DNA from: Pseudomonadota bacterium | Lineage (GTDB): Bacteria; Pseudomonadota; Alphaproteobacteria; Rhizobiales; Devosiaceae | NCBI GenBank assembly: GCA_023393475.1 | Contig: JAEWLC010000007.1 | Span: 1-64,000, forward strand | Reading direction: 5' to 3' | DNA: 64,000 nucleotides | Part shown: positions 9,144-17,909 of the stretch, in pieces | Layout: each line of letters opens with the position of its first letter | How positions within the stretch are numbered: the first letter of the stretch is position 1 | Made by a program: the position numbers and the translations under genes | Notes under the pieces: generated by a model | What the model was told of the DNA's origin: nothing | The model's database searches: none | What the model saw: the letters and a program-made list of their open reading frames with translations, nothing else

Positions 9144-11003
9144 ATGTCCCTGCCCGATGATCTGGTTCTCTCGCCGGAGGACGAAGTTGCCATTCGCCAG
9201 CACCTGCTGCTGGTGGCGCTGGCCAAGCGCCCGGCCGATCTGGCGATCGAGGTGGGCCGGCTGCTTGCCGTGCATTCGCGGCACTGGCTGGAGGATTACG
9301 AGATCGTCGTCGCCGGCCGGCGCATCGCCTATATCGGCCCGCGCGGCAGCTATCGGGGCGAGGTGAAGGCGCGGGTGAGCTACCCCAACCTCAGCGCCGT
9401 GCCAGGCTTCGGCGAAGTGCACAAGCATATCGAATCGACGCACATCACCCCGGAATACGAGGCGGCGCTGGTGATTCCGCGCGGCAACACCTGGACCTGC
9501 GAGGCGAGCCACGAGTTCGCCAACGTCAACGGCCCCAAGAACACCGAGTTCTGGCAGAAGGCGCGGCTGGCGGGCTCGCCGCTGAAGATCTTCATCCAGC
9601 CCGGATCGGCCGTGCCGCCGAGCGCCTGGGAAGAGTCGGGCGGCTATTACGGCTACGAGGAGCAGGCCGGCTTCCTCGAGGACAACATGGGGACGGTCAG
9701 CCTCGACGAGGTCATGGACTGGCCTTCGGTCTGGGACCCGGACAATCCCGGCTATACCCGCATGTGGGGGATGATCGGCGCGACCTTCGAGAAGCGCGGC
9801 GTGGTAGAGGGGCACGGCTCCGGACTGATCGACCCGCACGACCTCTCGGCCTTCGCTGCTGCCGGCATCTCGTCAGACCATGAGGTCTGGGCCTTCAACG
9901 AGGCCTGGGCGCGGCTGAGCCACGGCATCTTCACCGAGCTCAGGCCGTTCTCCTATGACGTCATAATGCCCCAGCTGATCGAGAAGCTTCAGGATTGGCA
10001 GAACGTCGCCTTCACCACCGACGACCGTTCGGCCACCGAGACGCTGGAGAAGGGGGCCTCGGACTACAATGTGCGCCTCGCCATCGAATACGGGCTGGCG
10101 CCGGAGATCGCCATCCAGTGCGCCACCATCAATCCGGCGCGCCACATGCGCATCGACCAGTGGGTTGGCTCGATCGCGCCGGGACGCTATGCCGACATAG
10201 TACTGCTCGACGACGTGAAAACCCTGTCGATCCGCCACGTCTATGCCGACGGCAGGCTGGCGTCGGAGGGCAAGACCTATACCGGTCCGCTCGCCCCGAT
10301 CGACTGGCCGGACTGGGCCAGGAAGACCATGAATGTCGGGCGGACGCTCACGGCTGCCGACTTCGCCATCAAGGCCGAGCCGGAGCGCGAGACCATGCAG
10401 GCGGCCGTGCTCAGGCCCTTCCACTGGAACGAGGATTTCTGGGTCCGTACCCTGCCGGTCGAGGCGGGCGAGGTGCAGCGGGACGCCAAGGCGCTGATCA
10501 CCAAATGGGCGCTGGTCGACCGCTATCGCGGCGATGGCGCGGTGGCAAAAATGTTGTGGGCCGGCTGCGGCCCGGTCGACGAGGACACGGCGCTCTGCTC
10601 GTCCGTGGCGCATGACAGCCACAATGTCTGGTGCGTCGGCTCGTCCGACGCGGCCATGGCCAAGGCGGTAAACCGGTTGCAGGAGATCGACGGCGGCTGG
10701 GTGCTGGTGCACCGGGGCGAGGTGGTCGCCGAGATGCGCTTCGAGATCGGCGGGCTGATGACGGCGCGCCCGGCCGAGGCCTATGATGCTGATATGCAAG
10801 CCTTTTACGCGGCGGCCGGCAAGGTCGAGTGGATGTATCTCGCCGGTGGCGACAACCTGTGGAAGCCCGGGTTCCCGGAGCACCTGAAGTTCGCGACGCT
10901 CACCTGCTCGCCCTGGCGCTGGGTGCTGGTGGCGCCGTCCGAGGCGTGCCCGGAGGGCTTCGTCAACGTGCAGACCGGCGAGCAGCACAAGGTCGTCTGG
11001 TGA
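9144..11003 (+). CDS. Adenine deaminase-family amidohydrolase
   Basis: 619 residues, close to the usual length of Ade-type adenine deaminases (adenine to hypoxanthine plus ammonia). Seen: the metal motif HKH at residues 93-95 inside PGFGEVHKHIES, then SHEFANVNG, HGSGLIDPHDLSAFAAAGISSDHE, TTDDR, INPARHMR and, in the C-terminal Ade domain, SVAHDSHNVWCVG. The usual first motif reads DAHVHIES, so the flanking residues have diverged although both histidines remain; that leaves the exact base specificity open. It overlaps guaD by four bases (GTGA), forming the first gene of a purine-base salvage operon. Confidence 0.85.
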   Translation: MSLPDDLVLSPEDEVAIRQHLLLVALAKRPADLAIEVGRLLAVHSRHWLEDYEIVVAGRRIAYIGPRGSYRGEVKARVSYPNLSAVPGFGEVHKHIESTHITPEYEAALVIPRGNTWTCEASHEFANVNGPKNTEFWQKARLAGSPLKIFIQPGSAVPPSAWEESGGYYGYEEQAGFLEDNMGTVSLDEVMDWPSVWDPDNPGYTRMWGMIGATFEKRGVVEGHGSGLIDPHDLSAFAAAGISSDHEVWAFNEAWARLSHGIFTELRPFSYDVIMPQLIEKLQDWQNVAFTTDDRSATETLEKGASDYNVRLAIEYGLAPEIAIQCATINPARHMRIDQWVGSIAPGRYADIVLLDDVKTLSIRHVYADGRLASEGKTYTGPLAPIDWPDWARKTMNVGRTLTAADFAIKAEPERETMQAAVLRPFHWNEDFWVRTLPVEAGEVQRDAKALITKWALVDRYRGDGAVAKMLWAGCGPVDEDTALCSSVAHDSHNVWCVGSSDAAMAKAVNRLQEIDGGWVLVHRGEVVAEMRFEIGGLMTARPAEAYDADMQAFYAAAGKVEWMYLAGGDNLWKPGFPEHLKFATLTCSPWRWVLVAPSEACPEGFVNVQTGEQHKVVW

Positions 11004-12346
11004 CGGGGCTTCGCGCCCGGGCCATTCGCGGCACCTTCGTCCACGCGCCGGAGCGCGGCGCGGTGGAAGTGCTTGAGGATGCGGTGATTTTCGTCGGTGG
11101 CGCCGGCCGGATCGAGCGCATCGCGCCGGCGGGCGAGGGCGTGCCGGAGGGGGCGCTGGAACTGCCGAAGGGGCAGATCGTCATCCCCGGTTTCGTCGAT
11201 CTCCATGTCCACGCGCCGCAATACCCGCAGCTCGGGCTGGCGCTCGACGAGCCGCTGGAGGTGTGGCTGGGCAAGTACACTTTCCCGCTCGAGGCGCGCT
11301 ACGCCGATCTGGATTTTGCGCGCGAAGCCTATGGCACGCTGGTAACGGACCTCCTCGCCAACGGCACGACGACGGCGACGTACTTCGCGACCGTGCACCG
11401 GCAAGCAACTGAACTGCTTGCTGAAATCTGCCTCGATCGAGGCCAGCGGGCGCTGGTCGGCAAGGTGGTGATGGACCTCGCCGAGAGTTGCCCGGACTAC
11501 TACCGTGATGCCTCGCCGGCAGCCGCCATCGCCGACAGCCGGGCGGTGATCGAGACCATCCGGGCGCTGCCCGGCAATGACCGGGTGCTGCCGGTGATCA
11601 CGCCGCGCTTCATCCCTTCATGCACGGATGAGGCGCTGGAAGGGCTGGGGAGGCTCGCGGCGGAGTGCGGCTGCCACGTGCAGACCCATTGCTCGGAAAG
11701 CGACTGGGCGCATGGCTATGCCGTTGAAAGATATGGTAAAACAGACGCGGACGCGCTGGATGAGTTCGGCCTTCTGACGCGAAAGACCGTGCTGGCGCAC
11801 TCGGTGTTCCTCACCGATGCCGACATGGACCGGGTCCGCGCGCGCGGCTCGGGGGTGGCGCACTGTGCGCTCTCGAATGCCTATTTCGGCAACGCGGTGT
11901 TCCCGCTGCGCCGGGCGCTGGAGAAGGGTGTGCACGTCGGGCTCGGCACCGACATTTCGGGCGGCCCTTCGGCCTCGATGCTGGAGGCGGCCCGGATGAC
12001 CGTGGCCGTATCGCGCCTGCTGCAGGATGGCGTCGATGCCGCGGATTCACGTGAAACGCGCGGCGTACCCGGCTCGCGCGTCGACCTCCTCACCGCCTTC
12101 CATCTGGCGACGGCCGGCGGCGGTGTTGCGCTTGATCTCGACATCGGTCTTTTCCGTCCCGGCTATCACTTCGACGCGCTTATTGTAGACCACACCGCGG
12201 AAGCGGGGACGGTTCGCCTGTTCGGCGCGCAACCTGCTGAGCGGATTGAGCAAATCCTCTACACCGCCAGCCGGCCGAACCTTGCCGCGGTCTATGTCGG
12301 CGGCGACCTGGTCAGCGGCGCTGACCCATCCGCCGGGCCTACCTGA
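11000..12346 (+). CDS. guaD: Guanine deaminase
   Basis: 448 residues. Converts guanine to xanthine and ammonia. The metal motif and guanine deaminase signature HVHAPQYPQLG start at residue 69. Later ligands follow in HCSES and TDISGGPSASMLEA. The start is a GTG at 11000 overlapping the stop of the preceding gene (GTGA). The frame is open further upstream, but only as a shadow of that gene. The tight coupling supports joint control of adenine and guanine breakdown. Confidence 0.93.
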   Translation: MTGLRARAIRGTFVHAPERGAVEVLEDAVIFVGGAGRIERIAPAGEGVPEGALELPKGQIVIPGFVDLHVHAPQYPQLGLALDEPLEVWLGKYTFPLEARYADLDFAREAYGTLVTDLLANGTTTATYFATVHRQATELLAEICLDRGQRALVGKVVMDLAESCPDYYRDASPAAAIADSRAVIETIRALPGNDRVLPVITPRFIPSCTDEALEGLGRLAAECGCHVQTHCSESDWAHGYAVERYGKTDADALDEFGLLTRKTVLAHSVFLTDADMDRVRARGSGVAHCALSNAYFGNAVFPLRRALEKGVHVGLGTDISGGPSASMLEAARMTVAVSRLLQDGVDAADSRETRGVPGSRVDLLTAFHLATAGGGVALDLDIGLFRPGYHFDALIVDHTAEAGTVRLFGAQPAERIEQILYTASRPNLAAVYVGGDLVSGADPSAGPT

Positions 12347-12377
12347 ACCAGTCATTGACGTCACCTGAACGAGAAAA

Positions 12378-12947
12378 ATGCCCAGATCCGTCTATCTCGC
12401 CGGCCCCGAAGTCTTCCTTTCCAACGCGCGCGAGATCCTCGACCTCAAGATCGCGCTGACGCGCGAGGCGGGACTGGTGCCGATCTCGCCGGGCGACCTC
12501 GAGATTCCGAAGTTCGACACCAGGCATGAGCTTGGCCTCGCGATCAGCGCCATCGACGAGAAGCTGATGAACGCCGCCGACGCGATCATCGCCAACCTGA
12601 CGCCGTTCCGCGGCATCGCGGCGGACACGGGAACCTGCTTCGAGCTCGGCTACATGTGTGCGCAGGGCAAGCCCGCCTTCGCCTATACCAACGTCAAGGC
12701 GGACCACGCCGAGCGCGCCCGGCAGTACTTCGGCACTGGCTGGTACGTGGATGAACACGGCACCATGCGCGGCCCGGACGGCATGCTGATGGAGGACCTC
12801 GGCTTCGTCGACAACCTCATGATGCATGGCGGCGTGCTGAACCGCGGCGGCGCGGTCGAGGTCGGCGACGCGCCGAAGGGTGAGGAACTGACGGATATGA
12901 CCGCGTTCAGGCGCGTGCTGGCGGTGGCGGCGGCGCAGCTGGGGTGA
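12378..12947 (+). CDS. Nucleoside 2-deoxyribosyltransferase-family protein
   Basis: 189 residues beginning MPRSVYLAGPEVFL, the nucleotide-binding start typical of this family (YLAGP). Other features are NAADAIIANLTPFRG and DTGTCFELGYMCAQGKP, where the Glu is the expected catalytic nucleophile. Family members swap bases between deoxynucleosides or hydrolyse nucleoside monophosphates. It lies 31 nt after guaD and completes a purine-base cluster, supporting a nucleobase-linked role. The exact substrate cannot be told from sequence. Confidence 0.85.
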   Translation: MPRSVYLAGPEVFLSNAREILDLKIALTREAGLVPISPGDLEIPKFDTRHELGLAISAIDEKLMNAADAIIANLTPFRGIAADTGTCFELGYMCAQGKPAFAYTNVKADHAERARQYFGTGWYVDEHGTMRGPDGMLMEDLGFVDNLMMHGGVLNRGGAVEVGDAPKGEELTDMTAFRRVLAVAAAQLG

Positions 12948-13082
12948 GCTCTGGGGGCGCGACGCCCGACACTGGGTGGCAGGGCGATCGAGTTTCGCCT
13001 CGCACCCCCTCCGAGCTGCGCTAGTTCGCTTCGCTCACAAGCTCCGCTTGCCTCCCCCGGAAAACCCGACCGCAAACTCGAT

Positions 13083-13160
13083 GTCATCCCCGCGAAGGCG
13101 GGGATCCATCTATCAGCCGGCGCCAAGGGTGAGTTGGATCCCTGCTTTCGCAGGGATGAC
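13083..13160. repeat. Family 1 palindromic doublet (REPIN-like), 78 bp
   Basis: Two inverted 26-bp arms (13083-13108 and 13135-13160), each able to fold as a hairpin (GTCATCCCCGCGAAGGCGGG and its partner GATCCCTGCTTTCGCAGG), are separated by a 26-bp spacer. The spacer resembles that of the copy at 57849 read in the opposite orientation. It lies in the 243-bp gap between the deoxyribosyltransferase gene and corC, which holds nothing else I can recognise. Confidence 0.85.
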
Positions 13161-13190
13161 AACTGGTTGGTGGGGAGAGACGGCTCCCGG

Positions 13191-14237
13191 CTACTCCGCC
13201 GCCGGTGCCGCCGTGTCTTCCGAGGTCTTCGATGCCGGAGGCTTCGGGGGGCGGGCGGCGCGTTGCTTGATGCGCTTGATCTTGACGCGCTTCACCTGGC
13301 GGCTGTCGGATTGCAGGACCTCGAACTCGAAGCCCTTGATGCCGTTGACCACCTCGCCCTTGAGCGGGACGTGGCCGGCCAGCTCGAAGACGAGGCCGCC
13401 CAACGTATCCACTTCGTCGGCATGCTCGCCGGGATCGAAATCGGGGCCGATGACTTCGCGCACTTCCTCGAGCTCGGCGCGGGCCGAGGCGATGAAGACG
13501 TTGGAGTTGACCTTGCGGACCAGGGCGACGTCGTCGTCGTGCTCGTCCTCGATCTCGCCGACCACGGCCTCGAGCAGGTCCTCGATGGTGACGAGGCCGT
13601 CGGTGCCGCCATATTCGTCGATCACCACGGCCATGTGCACGCGCTTCAGCTGCATCTGCGCCAAGAGGTCGCCCACCGGCATCAGCGGCGGCACGAACAG
13701 GACCTGGCGGACGATGTCGAGCTTTTCGAGCTTCGAGCGCAGCGGCGGTGAGACCAGCTTGACCGGCAGCGTCGCCTCGGGGTCGGTCACCGGTTCGGTG
13801 ATACGGCGCAGCGCATCCTTGACGTGGATGAAGCCGGTGATGTTGTCGAGGCTGTCGTTATAGACCGGCATGCGCGAGTGGCCGACCTGGCGGAACCGCG
13901 CCACCAGCGTGGCCAGCGTCTCCGTCGTTTCGATCGCCTCGATATCGGCGCGCGGAATCATCACGTCCTCGACCCGCTTCTCGGCGAGATCGAGCACGTT
14001 CTTGAGGATCGTGCGTTCGGACTGGCTGAAATCGGCGGTGCCGCCGGAATCTTCGTTCTCGAGCGCGACTTCCAGGTCGTCGCGAAGCGATGCCGTCCGC
14101 ATGGCGACCAGCCCGCGGATCGAGGTCCAGATTCGCTGCCCCCACGACGCGGTGGGGGCGGGACTAGAAGGAGGCTCGGTGTTGGATTTGGGGGCCGGCT
14201 TCTTGGCCGGGGCAGACGACGTATCGGGCTCGTTCAT
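13191..14237 (-). CDS. corC: CorC/HlyC-type CBS-domain protein
   Basis: 348 residues of the HlyC/CorC family, without the N-terminal DUF21 membrane domain found in longer relatives. A charged N-terminus is followed by two CBS domains (MIPRADIEAI to HSRMPVYNDSLDNITGFIHVKD, then VVIDEYGGTDGLVTIEDLLE) and a C-terminal CorC_HlyC domain (TLGGLVFELAGHVPLKGE). In this family it is linked to magnesium/cobalt efflux, and names such as hemolysin are historical. It lies 44 nt after ybeY in the miaB-phoH-ybeY-corC order. Cytosolic by sequence. Confidence 0.92.
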   Translation of the reverse strand: MNEPDTSSAPAKKPAPKSNTEPPSSPAPTASWGQRIWTSIRGLVAMRTASLRDDLEVALENEDSGGTADFSQSERTILKNVLDLAEKRVEDVMIPRADIEAIETTETLATLVARFRQVGHSRMPVYNDSLDNITGFIHVKDALRRITEPVTDPEATLPVKLVSPPLRSKLEKLDIVRQVLFVPPLMPVGDLLAQMQLKRVHMAVVIDEYGGTDGLVTIEDLLEAVVGEIEDEHDDDVALVRKVNSNVFIASARAELEEVREVIGPDFDPGEHADEVDTLGGLVFELAGHVPLKGEVVNGIKGFEFEVLQSDSRQVKRVKIKRIKQRAARPPKPPASKTSEDTAAPAAE

Positions 14238-14281
14238 CTCTACGGCCGCGATGCGGCCTTCAATTTATCGGAGCGCCTAAT

Positions 14282-14764
14282 CTAGTCGCAGGCGTAGGGA
14301 TCGGCAATGCCGAGCGTCGCAAGGATTTCGGTTTCGAGCCCTTCCATCTCTTCGGCGTCCTCGTCCTGGATGTGGTCGTAGCCGAGAAGATGCAGGAATC
14401 CATGGACGACGAGATGGGTGAAATGCGCCTCGAAGGTGATGCCCATTTCGGCCGCTTCCTGGCTCACCGTGCCGAGCGCCAGCGTGATGTCGCCGACAAG
14501 GCCTGCCACCGGGCCGAAGGGCTCGAGCTGCGGAAAGCTCAGCACGTTGGTCGATTTGTCGATGCCGCGCCACTGGCTGTTGAGCTCGCGCTGCTCGGCA
14601 TCGTCGGTGAGGACGACCGACAGTTCGGCAACGCCCGTGACCTCGGCCTCCGACTGCTTCAGCGCTTCGCGGATGGCGCGCTCAGCGACGGCCTCGAGGC
14701 CCTCGGGCCAGCCTTCGGCATTCACCGTGAAGGCGATCGACAGGGGGGATTTGGGGCTTTTCAC
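14282..14764 (-). CDS. ybeY: Endoribonuclease YbeY (16S rRNA maturation)
   Basis: 160 residues. A zinc-dependent RNase involved in 16S rRNA 3'-end maturation and ribosome quality control. The metal motif H3 is visible as HGFLHLLGYDH at residues 121-131 (His121, His125, His131). The conserved STNVLSFP is at about 71-78. Length is normal. It sits between phoH and corC as in most bacteria, although a solitary palindrome separates it from phoH here. Confidence 0.96.
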   Translation of the reverse strand: MKSPKSPLSIAFTVNAEGWPEGLEAVAERAIREALKQSEAEVTGVAELSVVLTDDAEQRELNSQWRGIDKSTNVLSFPQLEPFGPVAGLVGDITLALGTVSQEAAEMGITFEAHFTHLVVHGFLHLLGYDHIQDEDAEEMEGLETEILATLGIADPYACD

Positions 14765-14815
14765 AGTCGTATCATCATCCGTGAGTTACGGCGGCCTACC
14801 GCACGGGCTGACGAA

Positions 14816-14841
14816 TGGATCCCGGCCTTCGCCGGGATGAC
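14816..14841. repeat. Family 1 palindrome, single arm
   Basis: A solitary 26-bp arm (TGGATCCCGGCCTTCGCCGG then GATGAC) matching the right arm of the 78-bp doublets. No left arm is present within the gap. It lies between ybeY and phoH, inside an otherwise conserved operon. Confidence 0.8.
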
Positions 14842-14887
14842 ATCCGGTGTTGGGTGAGGGTGCGGGCTGCCAAGTGGCAGCCCCGAC

Positions 14888-15919
14888 CTAGGCCTTGTTC
14901 TGTTCCGCCAGCCGGCGCGCGTTGTCGGCTTCATAGGCCCTGACGATCCGGCCGACAAGCGCGTGGCGGACCACGTCCTTGTCGTTGAAGCGCGAGATAT
15001 GGACGCCCTCGACGCCGTCGAGGAGGCCCACCGCCTCGACCAGCCCGGATTTCTCGCCGCGCGGCAGGTCGACCTGGGTCGGATCGCCGGTGACGATCAT
15101 CTTCGAGTTTTCACCGAGGCGGGTCAGGAACATCTTCATCTGCATCGACGTGGTGTTCTGCGCCTCGTCGAGGATGACCACGGCGTTGGCGAGCGTGCGG
15201 CCGCGCATGAAGGCGAGCGGCGCCACTTCGATGATGCCCGAGGTGATGCAGCGCTCCACATGCTCGGGGCGCATCATGTCGTAGAGCGCGTCGTAGAGCG
15301 GGCGGAGATAGGGATCGACCTTGTCCTTCATGTCCCCGGGCAGGAAGCCCAGGCGCTCGCCGGCTTCGACGGCCGGACGGGACAGGATGATGCGGTTGAT
15401 GTCGCCGCGCTCGAGCAGCGAGGCGGCATGCGCCACGGCGAGATAGGTCTTGCCGGTACCGGCCGGGCCGACGCCGAACACCAGTTCGGCCCGGTCCATG
15501 GCGCGCATATAGGCGTCCTGCGCCGGGGTGCGGGCAACGATGGTGGCCTTGCGGGTGGCGATCTGGGCCATGCGGACGCGGCCCTTCTTCTCGAGGGTCG
15601 GCAGCGTGAGCTGGCTGTCCTCGGTCTCGATCATCCGGATCACGCCATCGACGGTCGCGACGTCGAGGGCCTGGCCCTCTTCGAGCTGGCCGTAAAGCGA
15701 TTCCAGCACGCGCCGGGCCTGATCCACCGCCGACGCGCCACCACGCAGCATGACGTGGTTGCCGCGCGGCGTCGCCTGCACGGAAAGACGTTGCTCGATG
15801 AGGGCGAGGTGCTGGTCGAAATCGCCGTAGAGTTGTGCGGCGAGCTTGTTGTCTTCGAAGGCGAGTTCAAGCTGTGAGGACGGGCCGTGGTCGGTAGACG
15901 GGGGCAAATGCCTGCTCAA
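14888..15919 (-). CDS. phoH: PhoH-like ATPase
   Basis: 343 residues. An N-terminal KH-like segment (NHVMLRGGASAVDQARRVLE) is followed by the PhoH ATPase domain, with Walker A GPAGTGKT at 151-158 and a DEAQN Walker B/helicase-like motif near residue 250. The family (YbeZ) is a predicted RNA-associated ATPase that works with YbeY. It is located between miaB and ybeY, the standard order. The true start could be a little downstream of 15919, but no better ribosome-binding site is obvious. Confidence 0.94.
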   Translation of the reverse strand: MSRHLPPSTDHGPSSQLELAFEDNKLAAQLYGDFDQHLALIEQRLSVQATPRGNHVMLRGGASAVDQARRVLESLYGQLEEGQALDVATVDGVIRMIETEDSQLTLPTLEKKGRVRMAQIATRKATIVARTPAQDAYMRAMDRAELVFGVGPAGTGKTYLAVAHAASLLERGDINRIILSRPAVEAGERLGFLPGDMKDKVDPYLRPLYDALYDMMRPEHVERCITSGIIEVAPLAFMRGRTLANAVVILDEAQNTTSMQMKMFLTRLGENSKMIVTGDPTQVDLPRGEKSGLVEAVGLLDGVEGVHISRFNDKDVVRHALVGRIVRAYEADNARRLAEQNKA

Positions 15920-15956
15920 ATCTCTGTTGGCTCCTGAGGACCAAGTTGGTCGCGCT

Positions 15957-15997
15957 GTCGAACACGAAAAGTCGGCGACTTTTCAGGATCACGCTCC
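15957..15997 (-). repeat. Family 3 hairpin repeat, terminator-like, after miaB
   Basis: Read on the minus strand: GGAGCGTGATC, then the hairpin GAAAAGTC/GACTTTTC. A second copy with the same GGAGCGTGATC leader lies at 53880-53921. Each starts immediately beyond the stop of a minus-strand gene (miaB here, yraN there), so the repeat may act as a transcription terminator. Confidence 0.7.
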
Positions 15998-16008
15998 ACA
16001 ACGGCCTC

Positions 16009-17433
16009 TCAGATATGGGCCGCTATGGCTCGAGACTCAATAACGCTAGCAGGATTCGGTTCCCCGGCTGTGACAATCTTGCCGATCAGGGAATTATTCC
16101 GGGCCTCGACGATTTCGACCGGAATGATCTGTCCGATGAGGCTTGTCGGGCCATCCATGTGCACGGCCTGCAGGTAAGGCGAGCGGCCGCCGATCTGGCC
16201 GGGCTGCCGGCCCGGCTTCTCGATCAGCACCGGCAGGGTGCGGCCGACCACCGAGCGGTGGAAGGCGTGCATCTGGAGGTTGATCTGGTCGTTGAGGCGG
16301 GTGAGGCGCTCGGCCTTCCCGGCTTCGGCCACCTGGTTCTCCATCGTCGCGCCGGGCGTGCCCGGGCGGATCGAGTACTTGAACGTGTAGGCCGAGGCGT
16401 AGCCGACGGCGCGGACGACATCCATCGTCGCCTCGAAATCGGCATCCGTCTCGCCGGGGAAGCCGACGATGAAATCGCCCGACATGGCCATATCAGGCCG
16501 CGCCGCCTTGATGCGCTCGATGACGCCCATGTATTCGTCGACGGTGTGCCGGCGGTTCATCGAGCGGAGGATGTCGTCCGAGCCCGACTGGATCGGCAGG
16601 TGCAGGTAGGGCATCAGCGCATCGAGGTCGCGATGCATCTCGATCAGCTCGTCGGTCATGTCGAGCGGGTGCGAGGTGGTGTAGCGGATACGGGCGATGC
16701 CGGGGATCAGCGACAGGCGGTAGCAGAGCTCGCCGAGGCCGACGGTGCGGCCGCGCGCATCGAGCCCGTGATAGGCGTTGACGTTCTGGCCGAGGAGCGT
16801 GAGTTCGCGCACGCCGCCTTCGGCCAGCGTCTCGGCCTCGCGCAGCACCTGCTCGAGCGGGCGCGAGGTTTCGCTGCCACGCGTGTAGGGCACGACGCAG
16901 AACGAACAGAACTTGTCGCAGCCTTCCTGCACGGTGAGGAAGGCGGTGAGGCCGCGCTTCAGCGTCACTTCCTTCTTTGCTGCCGGCAGGTGCTCGAACT
17001 TGTCTTCCTCGGGGAAGTCGGTGTCGACGACCCTGGCGCCATTATGGGCGCGGGCGAGGAGCTCGGGCAGGCGGTGGTAGCTCTGCGGGCCGAAAACGAG
17101 GTTCACCGCCGGGGCACGGCGGACGATCTCGTCGCCCTCGGCCTGCGCCACGCAGCCGGCGACCCCGATCATCAGGTCGCCACCGGTGAGCCGGCGCTCG
17201 TCGCGCATCTCGCGCAGGCGGCCGATTTCGGAAAACACCTTCTCGGAGGCCTTTTCGCGGATGTGGCAGGTGTTGAGCACGACGAGGTCGGCATCCTCGG
17301 CCGCCTGCACCGGCTCGTAGCCGTGCGGGGCCAAGGCATCGGCCATGCGATCGGAATCGTAGACGTTCATCTGGCACCCGTAGGTCTTGATGAACAGTTT
17401 TTTGGGCGCGGGTGCAGTCGTCGTATCGCTCAT
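16009..17433 (-). CDS. miaB: tRNA-2-methylthio-N6-dimethylallyladenosine synthase MiaB
   Basis: 474 residues. A radical SAM methylthiotransferase modifying A37 of tRNAs. N-terminal UPF0004 domain with cluster ligands Cys20 (KTYGCQMN), Cys56 (NTCHIRE) and Cys94 (AGCVAQ). The radical SAM cluster is Cys172, Cys176 and Cys179 (GCDKFCSFC). The C-terminal TRAM domain includes VGRTLPVLIEKPG. The start is taken at MSDTTT (17433); the 19 extra residues of the longer frame are atypical. It heads the miaB-phoH-ybeY-corC set. Confidence 0.96.
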   Translation of the reverse strand: MSDTTTAPAPKKLFIKTYGCQMNVYDSDRMADALAPHGYEPVQAAEDADLVVLNTCHIREKASEKVFSEIGRLREMRDERRLTGGDLMIGVAGCVAQAEGDEIVRRAPAVNLVFGPQSYHRLPELLARAHNGARVVDTDFPEEDKFEHLPAAKKEVTLKRGLTAFLTVQEGCDKFCSFCVVPYTRGSETSRPLEQVLREAETLAEGGVRELTLLGQNVNAYHGLDARGRTVGLGELCYRLSLIPGIARIRYTTSHPLDMTDELIEMHRDLDALMPYLHLPIQSGSDDILRSMNRRHTVDEYMGVIERIKAARPDMAMSGDFIVGFPGETDADFEATMDVVRAVGYASAYTFKYSIRPGTPGATMENQVAEAGKAERLTRLNDQINLQMHAFHRSVVGRTLPVLIEKPGRQPGQIGGRSPYLQAVHMDGPTSLIGQIIPVEIVEARNNSLIGKIVTAGEPNPASVIESRAIAAHI

Positions 17434-17537
17434 CCGGCCGAAATACACCGGATGGCGTGGGAAGGCAAAACGTAGCCTCATCATCGACAACCTGTGGTTG
17501 GGTCACCATTGTGCCCGACAAGAGGCGGAGGACCATC

Positions 17538-17909
17538 ATGCCCGGATTGCTCAAGGAGATCGTGTTCGATTGCACCCGGGCCGCGCCGCTGGCGCGGTTC
17601 TGGGCCGGATTGCTCGAGGGCTATGCGGTGCGGGCCTATGATGACGAGGAGATCGCCCGGCTGGCGGGGCTAGGCCTTACGCCCGAAACCGATCCGGTGG
17701 TGATGGTGGACGGGCCGGGCCCGACGCTCTGCTTCCACGAGATCGAGCGCGGCCGCGTGCAGGGGCGCATCCACCTCGACGTGAAGGTAACGGACCGGAT
17801 TGCCGAGCGCGCGAGGCTGCTGGCGCTCGGGGCTTCGGTGGTGCGCGAGGCCGAGGGCTACACGGTGATGGCTGACCCGGAGGGCAACCACTTCTGCCTC
17901 GTCGAGTGA
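17538..17909 (+). CDS. VOC (glyoxalase-fold) family protein
   Basis: 123 residues with the vicinal-oxygen-chelate fold: FDCTRAAPLARFWAGLLEG at the start, LCFHEI in the middle, RIHLDVKVTD, and the terminal MADPEGNHFCLVE typical of the family. Likely a small-molecule-binding protein or dioxygenase-type enzyme; substrate unknown. Start at 17538, preceded by GGAGGA at 17527-17532. It is a plus-strand insertion between miaB and plsC, and its stop directly abuts the plsC stop. Confidence 0.87.
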   Translation: MPGLLKEIVFDCTRAAPLARFWAGLLEGYAVRAYDDEEIARLAGLGLTPETDPVVMVDGPGPTLCFHEIERGRVQGRIHLDVKVTDRIAERARLLALGASVVREAEGYTVMADPEGNHFCLVE

